Source: Glandiceps talaboti (Eukaryota; Hemichordata; Enteropneusta; Spengelidae). From it: 64,000 nt of DNA. This document shows positions 50,978 to 61,216 of this stretch, one piece after another; position 1 is the stretch's first letter; each line of letters opens with the position of its first letter. A program made the position numbers and the translations under genes. The stretch spans positions 18,511,092 to 18,575,091 of the forward strand of contig NC_135554.1 in the NCBI RefSeq assembly GCF_964340395.1, in the 5' to 3' direction. The notes below the pieces were generated by a model that did no database searches, was not told the origin of the DNA, and saw only the letters and a list, made by a program, of their open reading frames with translations.

Positions 50978-52011
50978 AACATAATCACTTGGCTAAAGTC
51001 CATGGGATGTTCCATTATCCTGTAGGGGTGTTTTCATGTTTGAAGTGTGTTCTCTCACTGTATGTGTATGTAAGACATTGGATTTCAGTTGTGCACATTG
51101 CCATTGGCAGTATTTTTATATGTATTGTCCTGCCTGCAAATCAAAAAATGAAAACCTTGCAGGTTGTTTGTTCATTGTTACATCAACCTAATGTGGTAGA
51201 TGTAATGCAATTCTTAATGTGTAGAATGGTGACCCCTTGTAGATACAAATTAACTGTGTTAGGGGGTCTAATCCTACCCCTCTCCCTAACCGAACTATTC
51301 AGAACTCCCTAAGTGGAATGTAAATGTGTATCTATTTGGATTGGAAAGCTCATCACTGTTCTTCACTTTCTCCTATATTGAATCATTGCATGTGAATAGA
51401 CTTTTTTTTTTTTCAACCCATCTAGATAAAAAAAATTGGATAGGAATGTGTAGACCAAAATGAGAAACATTTGATTTATGTTCTACTTATTTGGTGCTTT
51501 ATTTAACAATTTCTTTGAATGTGGTTTTATAATTTTGAAGTATAAAAATGGGTTGTTGTTGGAACTGAATTGTAAATGCAAGTTATATTATGTGTTATGT
51601 ATCCATCACATAGGATGAAACATGACAACACACAACTATTGTAAATCTTACAGAGATATGCTGTGATATGGACAATGCTATGGTGGTAGTAGTAGTAGTA
51701 GTAAGTGGAGTAGAGTTTCTATGAAGTTGTTGGAATATATAAGAGCCAATACCTCATAACAAACTTAACATTGACTTTTACTAGGATAACTATCACATCC
51801 ACAAGCCACACACACACAAGTCACACACACACACAGTATGCACGTACGTACATATGTATATATATATATATATACATACATTCATTATGTGTGTATGCAA
51901 GCCACACATGTGCACACATACGTAGTCAGTACGTACGTACGTACATTCATTTATGTGTGTATACATACAATCCATATACACATATGTACATACATACATA
52001 CATACATACAT

Positions 52012-52042
<31 letters not shown>

Positions 52043-52540
52043 CAGACAGGCATGCATTGCAGCATGCGAATGAACAGACAAACAGACAGACACACACACA
52101 CTAGCTCTGTGTTTTGAAATTATCAAAACTGATCATGTATATGTGGTAGTGATGTCTGGAATTTTCAAAGAAATGTTCATTCCTATGCCACAAAGATAGT
52201 ATTGTCCATTAATCATCAACTCTTTGTAAGACGTGCAAGTATAGTTATAATTTATCAAGAAGTTTGTTATAACAGAGATATTACAAAATTCAGTTTTTTG
52301 CATCAAGCCCAAAAAAAGGTCATTTTTGTGGGATATTTTGAACTATGCACTGTTTTGGTATATTGTATGTAAATGAGAGATGACAGATATACTTATTCTA
52401 TTTTTGTTCATTGCTGTGTGAAAAGAGTAGACAGTTCCTGATATTGTCTGTACAAATAATGTCATTTGGGTCAATTCTGTATAAATAAATGGAGCCGTGT
52501 AAATCATCAAATTGACTTGAAATAAAATGTTAATAAACAC
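49446..52540 (+). other. Probable long EFCAB14 3'UTR with poly(A) signals
   Basis: No further coding exon is seen. The first clear AATAAA hexamers on the plus strand after the stop codon are near 52479 and at 52521-52526 and 52532-52537, giving a 3'UTR of about 3 kb. An ATTAAA at about 49883 could serve a shorter form. The region contains a GTCT/GT repeat (50932-50977) and a compound CA/TA/ACGT/CATA/GACA repeat (51790-52102). Confidence 0.45.
51790..52102. repeat. Compound simple repeat (CA, TA, ACGT, CATA, GACA)
   Basis: Consecutive short-period blocks cover about 310 bp, including TATATATATATATA, ACGTACGTACGT, CATACATACATA and GACAGACAGACA. Confidence 0.9.
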
Positions 52541-52675
52541 ATTTAGGTGGTCTGCTTTCATGATGTGAATGTATGGAGGAGAAGTTCTATTATGGGATAG
52601 CAGTGTTATGGCAACACAATATTTTACTCTATAGTAATGTGATGATGATCTCTGGTAATGCAATCAGCTGCATCA

Positions 52676-52806
52676 CTTAAAGTCTAGAACGTGCCAAAGT
52701 CTGCCGCCGCGGTAGCCCCTAGTGAAGCTGTGCAACACCAGGTGGCGCTGTTTATCGCAGAAGTTTTGGCACACTTGGCAAATGTATCCAGGTATACGTG
52801 TAGGCC
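52676..52806 (-). CDS. Possible terminal exon with a CxxC-H-H finger
   Basis: On the minus strand an acceptor (CTACCCTACAG) precedes an open frame reading YICQVCQNFCDKQRHLVLH and ending at TGA 52673-52675. The C-x2-C-x8-H-x3-H spacing is not a standard C2H2. It lies 3' of copy 1 of the tandem minus-strand genes and shares their CxxC flavour, but I cannot link it to a chain of exons. It may be an alternative last exon or chance. Confidence 0.25.
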
Positions 52807-53439
52807 TGTAGGGTAGCTTGGCCGTGTGTGTTACGATAAGCATCGAGAGAGTGTGGTGCATGGTGTGTGTGTGTGTGTGTGTGCGGATACGGTCGTATTC
52901 ACTGATAGTGTTCTGCTGAACCTCCAGCACCAGTCACGACCAATTCGTTATGAAACTGTCAAATCTGCCAGTGTATGCCTCAATCTGTTTTATTGCCATG
53001 CGTATTAACGAGTCAAACATGAAAATAACAATCTACCATGATATTGAGGTACAACTAATCTCAAGACTAAATCATACCACACCATTATGAGAGTATTTGC
53101 TGTGTAGTAATATAAGATGCATGATTTTCAAACTGGCATGGTATCAACAGCCATAATTGCCAATTTCATGATTCGATTTTCCAAATTGATAGGCAACAAT
53201 TTGAAATGATACATTTAGTTTGCGATTTTGTTAATAGCGTTCAATCAGCAAGTGAAAGCTGTGTAACATTCCTGATATTTTGGACGGAATATAGGGGAAT
53301 GATATCACCAATACAGCTTTCATTTCTACCCCTTTGCATTGTTTGCGTTGAATAAAAAACCGAATTTAAGTATATCATGCTTCTACGCCGTCATTGGTCA
53401 AAGTAGAAACACATTTAAGTTCAACCAGAATTCTGGATG

Positions 53440-53544
53440 TTACTTTGAATTGCACTTAATGCAAAAACACACCCCATTTTTACACGTGTAATGGCTTTTT
53501 GTTTCAAACTTCATGTTACATTTCATACAGAATTCGTTGTAAAT
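53440..53544 (-). CDS. Copy 1 exon D1 (second cysteine module, stop)
   Basis: Acceptor ATTTTCAG, phase 0, 34 residues opening IYNEFCMKC and containing SHYTCKNGVCFCIKC before a TAA. Shares IYNE.C..C, KSHY.CKNGVCFC..C with exon D2. Confidence 0.7.
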   Translation of the reverse strand: MYNEFCMKCNMKFETKSHYTCKNGVCFCIKCNSK

Positions 53545-55133
53545 CTGAAAATTAATAGAAAAGAGAGCAAGCTTAGCGTACAAATTTAACAGGAAAAATG
53601 ACTCCAATCTGACCTTCCAAAGATCTGTAAAGTACGCCAGGTCGGGGCGCCCTCTCGCATTGGCTAACCCTTTCCGAATCACGACCGTTGAGGGCGGAGC
53701 GACACGACGAACATTACAATCTATTTCGAATCAGGTACAGCATGAAAGATGTTTTGACCAAGCACAAATTCGTATATAACATATTTTACCTTAGATAAAC
53801 GTCAAAGTCGATAAAAGCTCGTATCAAATTTTACAACGAAGAGGTCTTGAAATACATCACCTACCATATATCTTGCACTACGTAATTGGTCCGCCAATTC
53901 TTGGTTTTCTGGTTCATAACATCTCCTACATTGGTATATACTCCCCTTACACTTATGATAACTTCCAGGTATTAAATGTACTTTGCATTTACTGCAGAAA
54001 CGGTTGTTTGGGTCAGGCTGTGAATCAACGATTAAAATATATAAATCGACATTTTTGCAATACTTTTATATTTTGATCATTATTTTGTCGGTGTACATAA
54101 TTTGTAAACTTTTACACTACTTATCCAAGTTATTGATTAACCATTGGTATATACATTTATATATTATTCCCCAATAATTTTCTTTCGTTCATCTGATGAA
54201 AACACGAGTGGCCTAAGTGGTCTTGTCACTACGAATCGCTAGATGACTAGGTATTGGAGTATTTTGCGGTGGCGCTAGAATGTTAACGTTAATTATACCT
54301 CCTCAAGCACAACTTTTATGAAAATAGGAAACACAAAAATTTAACTTGTGTCATAGAGACAGGTGACGGGTAACGACTCAGGGATGATCCATATTTTCAG
54401 TTCAAATTCAATAACTGGCTTGTGCAATTACATATTATTATTGCCATTACAACACCAAATTATAATGTATGATTATGATTATATTACGATGATACACTTG
54501 TTACCAGAAACAGTTACTAGTATGACAGTGCCAGCCAAAGAATTTACAACACTGTCGTCAGCTGTACTGACTGTCAACCAACAGATTGGTCGTATCGGTC
54601 AATAGCTACTAGTATTACTGCCGAATGATGTAGCTAGCTGAGCACGACGCCACCTAGTGGTAAGTGATATCTCAATATTATTTTCACTATGACCGCCGCC
54701 AAGGTGCAGATCATAAGCTCATGATATTTTCTGAATGTAAAGATCACTCAATCAACCAATCGTTACTAATGATGTGGATAACAGTTTATGGATACTTCCA
54801 GTGGGGTGGGGGTGGATTAGAACTCCATACATGATTATAATTACTTATTATCATAGACACTCGATCTGTATCCACCCCAAAGGAAAGTTTTTTGAAATTT
54901 TATATGAAAGGTATGTCCTTTCTTAAACCTGAGGACAATAAAAAGTACGCCTTTTCGCGCAGATCCTATCATTTTGTGTTTATGACAGTTGCGCCCCCGG
55001 CGGGGGTGGGGGATACTTACTCCAACTTTCGCAATCTTATCTTTAACTCCGCCTCCAACTTTTATGACAGCGTCCATAATCGGTCCAGCTGGTAGCATCA
55101 CAGTGAATATTGGTATTATTGGTCCTAGTGCGA
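53440..55133 (-). CDS. Unrecognised cysteine-rich gene, copy 1 (exons B1-C1-D1)
   Basis: Three minus-strand exons (55133-55021, 54017-53865, 53544-53440) join in matching phases and end in a stop. Each has an unmistakable counterpart with the same phases in copy 2. Predicted order: hydrophobic and amphipathic segment (GPIIPIFTVMLPAGPIM then KVGGGVKDKIAKVG), first cysteine module (FCSKCKVHLIPGSYHKCK, QCRRC), second cysteine module (FCMKCNMKFETKSHYTCK, VCFCIKC). Each module has two CxxC pairs with a central [HY]xC, typical of a treble-clef or zinc-ribbon-like zinc site. I do not recognise the family. A 30-nt exon at 56310-56339 probably precedes it; the start codon is not found. A minus-strand AATAAA at 52994-52989 may end the transcript. 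Confidence 0.6.
53621..53729. mobile_element. GC-rich foldback repeat, family 3, copy c
   Basis: It has AGATCTGTAAAGT and ACATTACAATCTAT inverted ends, and interior GGCGCCCTCTCGCATTGGCT and GTTGAGGGCGGAG as in the two other copies. It lies in the C1-D1 intron. Confidence 0.6.
53865..54017 (-). CDS. Copy 1 exon C1 (first cysteine module)
   Basis: Acceptor GATTCACAG, donor ATG|GTAGGT, phase 0-0, 51 residues. The module RFCSKCKVHLIPGSYHKCK continues to YQCRRC. Exon C2 has the same ligand spacing except for a longer loop before the last CxxC. Confidence 0.7.
54167..54256. mobile_element. Foldback MITE, family 1, truncated copy d
   Basis: Left half only: it starts ATTCCCCAATAATTTTCTTT, reads through GAGTGGCCTAAGTGG and breaks off after the central CGCTAGATGACTAG. 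It lies in the B1-C1 intron of copy 1. Confidence 0.55.
55021..55133 (-). CDS. Copy 1 exon B1 (hydrophobic/amphipathic segment)
   Basis: Acceptor TTTCTTTTCCAG, donor GGA|GTAAGT, phase 1 to 0, 37 full codons. It reads ALGPIIPIFTVMLPAGPIMD, then KVGGGVKDKIAKVG. The GPIIPIF...PAGPIM repeat-like pattern also appears in B2 as SPIITIF...PAEPIM. Confidence 0.65.
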
Positions 55134-56309
55134 CTGGAAAAGAAATTTGAAGGATTGTATACGTAAGCAGGGAAGGGACAGTATTCATGCATGTTTATGA
55201 ATTAGATATGTATAACACTGATTGTTTTGAGCTATTATCGAATCCTACATTAAACATAAGACATACATTACACGTTCTTTACTACATTGTCATCTTTTTG
55301 CTATAATTATAATATTTCAATGCACTTGAGACAACGCTAACTCATAAAATGTACATTACACATGGGATAGCGATGAAATTTACATTATGTCTTCTTTGAA
55401 GGAACGAACCCTACTGCATGTAACACAGCTATGTGTTCATTCCCTACTCAATCTACATTCAGCAAGGTTACATGGACTGTAGATTCTATAGTTTAATCCC
55501 ATGGGAGCCAGGAGAGCTGACAAATTACTATAGATTGAAACGAAACCTCTTTAGTGGTTTCGGTTTTTTGTGTGTTTTTTTTGTCGGTTTTTTTTTTTTT
55601 TTTTTGGGGGGGGGATGCGGAATTGTGACTTCTGCATATAGGAAAACATATACTAATTCTTGATACTGCGAAACAGTCATTATTGTTGATACTGATTTGT
55701 GATTACTCTATTGCTGATGTTTGTCAATATTTATTATTTATCCACTGTTTTTTGTTTGTTTGTTTTCGTAAACAAAACTAACTGAGCCTGAGCGCCCTTG
55801 AATTATGAACCGACAAACAGTTTCTGTGAAGTAGTTGAAAATATCAGATTTGGCCAAACATGACCTCCCCCCCCCCCCCCACACACACACAAACACAAAC
55901 ACATACACATACAAACACACAACGTCCATTGAAGGTATCAACGGAAACAGAAACAGGTAATATTATGGAACAGTTGGTATAAATATTTATAGATTCAAGC
56001 TACTGTGAGAACATAGACCGTCACCGAATTGAAAGACAGGTACGGACAGGTAACAAGCACCAAATTATACCACTGTGTGCCATAATCTACGGGCAAAACA
56101 TACCCATACTTCTCCAACGTTTATGAATTAACTATTGAAGTGTAGCATAATATTCCAGGCTTTCACCGTGGAAACCGCCGGGGCGGTCGCGCTGCATGCA
56201 GATTTCATGATCTGCAATTAATACTACAAACAAGACCTATAATTGTTAATAGTAAACGTAACGTACAAAGTGTACTACGGTGGTAAAATTATAAACTCTC
56301 TACAGATAC

Positions 56310-56339
56310 CTGACAGGTTCTTCAGGAAATGTCTCCGTT
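56310..56339 (-). CDS. Copy 1 microexon A1 (30 nt)
   Basis: A 30-nt segment flanked on the minus strand by TTTCAG and GTATCTGTAG is identical, base for base, in copy 2 (63015-63044), while the surrounding sequence has diverged. In the frame that joins exon B in phase it reads RRHFLKNLS. The exon could extend upstream to another AG. It may instead be part of the 5'UTR, since no ATG is present. Confidence 0.45.
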
Positions 56340-56810
56340 CTGAAACCCTGGTCCACACTGACTCGGCAGGTTGGCAACTGCTGATCACGATATAAGCACT
56401 TCTTTGTAAATAATCTGATAGAATATTATATTTATACCAATGGATGTAAATACAGTGTTAAACTCTTGCCCAACTATTCTGCTAATATGTGATTTAGGGT
56501 GATAAAGTTCATGAAAATCTCGAAGGTCAATGACGTATTGTTACACGCAAAAACTTAGCAGGGCAAAGGTAGAGTGATTGAACATTGAAACATAGTGGTA
56601 TAGTTGATAAATGCATCGTTTATTAATAAGTGTACGATGAAACAATTAAAATACATTAAATTTGTGATGTCAACGCGAGATATATTTTTCCGAAATAAGA
56701 CTTGCACGTGTTATTTCCTTTAATAATTAATTGTTTACATTGAAATAGTCAATTAATCGCAAAATAAACCATATATATTGGATTCTAGTACGCTTCTGTT
56801 TCGTCGTCTA

Positions 56811-57142
56811 CTCTAGCTAGTCTAGTCATGTCGAGTCTCTATTCTAGTCTGGTCTAGTCTAGTCTAGTCTAGTCTAGTGTAGTGTAGTGTAGTGTAGTGT
56901 AGTGTAGCGTAGTGTAGTGTAGCGTAGCGTAGCGTAGCGTAGCATATTGTAGTGCAGTAGAGTCCAGTCCAGTCTAGTTTAGTCTAGTCAGTGCAGTGCA
57001 GTCTAGACTACAAATGTAGTCTAGTGTAGTGTAATGTAGAGTAGTGTAGAGCAGCGCAGCGCAGTGTAGTGCAGTCTAGTCTATTCTCTAGTCTAGGGTT
57101 ATACCATTGAGTGTAGTGTAGTGTAGTGTAGTGTAGTGTTTG
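56811..57142. repeat. Pentanucleotide satellite (TAGTC/TAGTG)n, copy 1
   Basis: Imperfect GTCTA and GTGTA pentamers with GCGTA variants run for about 330 bp. A matching array lies at 63485-64000 at the corresponding place in the duplicated unit. Confidence 0.9.
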
Positions 57143-57159
57143 TAGTTTCGCTATGAAAT

Positions 57160-58860
57160 AATACTCATCTTGGTAAGTTCGGTCCAATTACAACAGTCAA
57201 TGTCGAAACTAATCCTAAGAATTTAACATAATTTGTGAAATAAACATTACACGTTGATTCATTGCGTAACTAAGTTGTTAGTTCACTGGAGTCGGGATTC
57301 GTTTCAAATTTTTCTTCTGATTTTTTATTTGGTGACACATCTTCACCGTCGTCTGGATTTGGATGACCTCTTAAAGCTAAATCTGACCCCGAACGCCACG
57401 TTTATCTTTATTAATTACTTTAATGAGATAAACCCATTATCGAAACACAATGTAATCTTTTAATACATACACGGGGATGTCACGAGACAATTCTGGATAT
57501 TTCGCCAATTGTGAGGAGGTTATCGTACGTAAGTGATGCCAAGAATATTCCATTTTTATAGAGGTATGTAAGATGCCAAAGTTTGATGATCAAGTTCGTT
57601 GTATTAGACTAAATTAAAAACTATCCAATGTCACAAATCAAAGTCATGCTGAATGTCCCAAACGGTTGTTTATAAAATCATTCCTGTTTTAACTAACAAT
57701 CATGATTTTACATTGTAACAAACTAGGGGGGGGGGGTGATGTTATAATGTTGTGTTGTCAGAACGACACCCCTCTATATAAATGACTCAAGACAAAATAC
57801 CCCTTTATATAGACACTATTTTTTTTAAAGTTACTTCCTTCAAATAACACTTGACACTCTCAATGCTAAAAATAACAACCTGCGATGCCAAAATACACCC
57901 CTCCCCAATATAGCAATAGACAACTGTAATTGATTACTGCATGAATCTAAATTCAAAATTCATGTCATGAATAGAAAAAATTGGGATTAAAGAAACAATT
58001 AGATACTCATAGATGTGAGGTTTGTTCACAGCGATTTTTTTCTCATTCGTGGAAGACACTTTCCTGTAACAATACATGTAAGCTTACATATATTGAGTTG
58101 CTTCATGCATCATAGTCACAGATTATGTCAGAAGAGTACGGTACTACACACAGATACAGAAGAAGAAGTAAGCTATGCAGTTTTTGTCTGTCTCTCATAG
58201 ATATCGATGGTGATTATACCTTCTAGTTGTAATTTGTGTGTCGGGTTTAAATGTAAACCCCCTTAAATAGTTTCGGCTGGACAAGCATGGGGCATATAAC
58301 TTGGACGAAAGCACAGACGACATTCATTTATATACCCTTCTTATTGTTGTGCCTCATACTGATTGTCACTCCTAGAATGACAATACAGAAAAAATATAAA
58401 ATGCACAAAAATATTACAAGCAAACCAGTATTTATTCATTGATCCATTGAAAGCTGATTAAGAATACTCTAGAAATGGTAAATAGCGTACACATCATGTA
58501 AAGACTAACAATTTATTCAAAGACGTTCGAACTTATACTTTTATTTGGATTAATTTCTATGTATCCTTGTGTGTTTACATCTTCTAGTATGTTGAGACAT
58601 TGCCCCTAGTTCATTGCGTGACGTCATAGACCAATATCCCGGATGTATAATGATCTGTTAGATTTGTCGAATTTGCGTCTCCACAAAAAAGCCTGTTTTG
58701 GTAAGGATGATTTTTATATTGGGTTAGAATCGAGTTATAATGTAGTATTGACCAAAGCACATTTATTTATAAAGTACAGTTCACATACAATCGATCGGTT
58801 TGCTTTTCTCAACAGCATAGTCGAATGGCTTGATATTTTTGTTACAAAGAAGGATGTACC
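57160..58860. other. No gene recognised between the two minus-strand copies
   Basis: This interval should contain the 5' end of copy 1 and the 3' flank of copy 2. A minus-strand AATAAA at 58767-58762, about 100 bp past the copy 2 stop, is a plausible poly(A) signal. I found no convincing start exon. The plus frame at 58643-58987 overlaps exon D2 and is a shadow. Confidence 0.4.
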
Positions 58861-58865
58861 ATCTT

Positions 58866-58973
58866 CTAGTAATTTGGGTGGCACTGTTTGCAGAAGCACA
58901 CACCATTTTTGCACACATAATGACTTTTCTCATCAAAGACATTGCTACATTGTTTGCAGTATTCGTTGTATAT
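58866..58973 (-). CDS. Copy 2 exon D2 (second cysteine module, stop)
   Basis: Acceptor TTCTGTCAG, phase 0, 35 residues: IYNEYCKQC, then KSHYVCKNGVCFCKQC and a short CHPNY end before TAG. Confidence 0.7.
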   Translation of the reverse strand: MYNEYCKQCSNVFDEKSHYVCKNGVCFCKQCHPNY

Positions 58974-61216
58974 CTGACAGAAAATGAAAGAAAAACATCA
59001 TAGTTTAATGGGGTGGGGGTGGTGGTGTGGACAAAAGTAGATTTTCAATTGACCAACATAGTAGGATAAAGTTATAACTACGTTCTTACTTATTTCAATC
59101 TGTTGAAGTTAAATGTGACTCACCCCTAATTCAGTGTTTTCCCCAGATCTGCAGACCACATGGTCTGGACAAACGGACACAAAGACCTAAATGGGGCATT
59201 TGTATATTAACTGATGCGCACGATGTATTTTTCCGCATAGGAACGTAGTGGGGGTGGGGGGTGGACAAAAGTAGATTTTCAATTGACCAACATAGTAGGA
59301 TAAAGTTATAACTACATTCCTATGCGGAAAAATACAAATGACGATATGAGGCCAATAAAAAGAGAACTGTTTCTAGTCAGCGTGCGCATCAGTTAATATA
59401 CAAATGCCCCATTTAGGTCTTTGTGTCCGTTTGTCCAGACCATGTAGTCTGCAGATCTGGGAAAAACACTGAATTACGGGTGAGTCACATTTAACTTCAA
59501 CAGATTGAAATAGTAGTAGTAGTAGTAGAATCATTTATTATAGTGACATGAGGTAAACAGAATACCACAAGAAAACAATTTACATTACACAACCTCCCAG
59601 CCAAATAGGCTTATATGTCACCTAAAGTTAAATAAAACATAATTAGAACAGATTGAGGAGCTTTTTTACAATTATATTATAATGAAAATATCATTTACAA
59701 GGCAAAAATAAGAGTTATGAATTAATGTACAAGTTGTCCCTTCTCCTTAAAAATGCTTTCTCAATAAATCTTGTCATTTTCCGCACTTTTCTTGCTACGA
59801 AGTACCTTAGTTTTTCGTTTTCAGGTAAGTCAGTGTACTCATCTCCAAAATCAAAAAAGGAAACCCGAAGGTCATTGTAAAAACTACAGTGTAAAAGAAA
59901 ATGAACTTCATTTTCGACGACATCGTCATGGCAGAGGGTGCAAACTCTTTCAGATATCGGTTGTAATATGTAACTTTGCATTATTTTGTCTATATCAGCG
60001 TGTCTCGCAACGATGCTATGTAATTATAACCATGAACCCAATAATACATACCATAGATATTCCCGTGGTCTTGTAGAAGCACGGCTTACATTGGTATTTA
60101 TCCTTCGCGTCGTCTGCTTTACATTTGTGATAGCATCCTGGCTGTAGATGTAGCTTACACATGGCACAGAAGCGATCGTCAGTTGCAGGCTGTCAAATAA
60201 AATGAAAAACACGAACAAAAGACATGATAATAAATTGATAGGAACGCAATTATTATCATATTGATTACTGTGTATAGCTCGTCATCAACAGTTTATTTTT
60301 GTAAATCTATGCTTTTCGTGAAGCAGGATACGACGAACATCCTAACTGTATCCCTTTTCTCGATAAAACGGTGATATATGAACGATTGGTATAAGTAAAA
60401 AAGGGGGCTAGTCTATTCGGTTTTATGGTGCACGTGGTCATGAATAAAAAAAACACACAAAGGCTAACAAAGCATGGTCATCACTATGTTACGAGCTTTA
60501 TGATCAGTTGTTGATTAAAAAACAACTTGGCCTGTGCATCGTATAAATATTTTTATTGCTATTACGTCATCAAATTGTAATCATTACTATGACGTACTTG
60601 TCACCAGAAAAAGTTACAACAGTGAAGCCAACGAATCTACTACAGCATTGTATCGTCAGCTGTCTGCCAATCAGTCTATGGCTACAGAATGACGTCATAG
60701 CTGAGCACAGTGCCACCTAGTGGTCAGCGATATCTCAATATTACTTTCACGATAAACGTCGCGGCAAGGTTCAGATGCAGACGTCTGTGTGGGTGGGGAG
60801 TGGAAGAGGGGTGGGTTGAACTCCATGCATGGATAATCGTTCAGGGAGACTTCATCATGCACACCTCGAAACCGAATGTTAACGCACCGATATGAAAGTA
60901 GTTATAATTGTTTATTATAGTGAACACTTAATCTAACCACCCAAATGAAAACTCAAGGTGTTTTTACAATTTTCATGACTTGTGTGCCCTTTCATATATA
61001 CCTGAGGACATTGAACAAGGTGCATCATAATACGCGGATCCTCTCTTTATTAAATTGTATATATCGCAGTTGCACCCCCTGTCCATTGGGAGGGGAAAAT
61101 ACTTACTTTATCTTTAATCTTATCTTTAACTTCACCTCCAATTTTTTTCACAACGTTCATTATCGGTTCAGCTGGTTGTAGCTCAGTGAATATTGTTATT
61201 ATTGGACTTTGTGCTC
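58866..61216 (-). CDS. Unrecognised cysteine-rich gene, copy 2 (exons B2-C2-D2)
   Basis: Exons 61216-61107, 60189-60052 and 58973-58866 join in the same phases as copy 1 and end in TAG. The product has the same order: SPIITIFTELQPAEPIM then KKIGGEVKDKIKDK; module 1 RFCAMCKLHLQPGCYHKCK to YQCKPC; module 2 IYNEYCKQC to GVCFCKQC. All twelve predicted zinc ligands are kept in both copies, whereas linkers differ, which argues for selection on the protein. The C2-D2 intron carries a retrotransposon 3' fragment and a nested palindrome absent from copy 1. Function unknown; zinc-dependent protein or nucleic-acid binding is only a guess. Confidence 0.6.
59013..59511. repeat. Nested palindrome with internal direct repeat
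   Basis: Outer arms 59091-59222 and 59381-59511 are inverted copies of about 130 bp at high identity (TATTTCAATCTGTTGAAGTT ... inverted AACTTCAACAGATTGAAATA). Inner arms 59225-59248 and 59312-59335 pair (GTATTTTTCCGCATAGGAAC with its inverse). The central loop (59249-59311) repeats, in direct orientation, the sequence just left of the palindrome (59013-59081), sharing TAGATTTTCAATTGACCAAC. Confidence 0.85.
59512..60020 (-). mobile_element. Truncated non-LTR retrotransposon 3' end
   Basis: On the minus strand a frame ending at 59715 (open from about 60020) reads the C-terminal zinc-knuckle typical of many invertebrate non-LTR reverse transcriptases: RVCTLCHDDVVENEVHFLLH, C, then an FYNDLR block. 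A 3'UTR follows, then a (CTA)n tail at 59527-59512. Only the last hundred or so codons are present, a typical 5' truncation. It is unrelated in sequence to the element in EFCAB14 intron 8. Confidence 0.7.
60052..60189 (-). CDS. Copy 2 exon C2 (first cysteine module)
   Basis: Acceptor TTTGACAG, donor ATG|GTATGT, phase 0-0, 46 residues. It reads RFCAMCKLHLQPGCYHKCK, a lysine/aspartate loop, then YQCKPCFYK. Confidence 0.7.
61107..61216 (-). CDS. Copy 2 exon B2 (hydrophobic/amphipathic segment)
   Basis: Acceptor CTTTTTCAG, donor AAA|GTAAGT, phase 1 to 0, 36 full codons. It ends in a lysine-rich amphipathic run, GGEVKDKIKDK. Confidence 0.65.

Noticed and set aside
54363-54605. Plus-strand frame ending VNQQIGRIGQ, with similar DNA at 60598-60690
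   Set aside because: The duplicated sequence shifts frame between the copies, so it is conserved as part of the duplication, not as protein.
59771-60076. 101-codon plus-strand frame
   Set aside because: It is antisense to the retrotransposon fragment, whose protein signature on the minus strand is clear.
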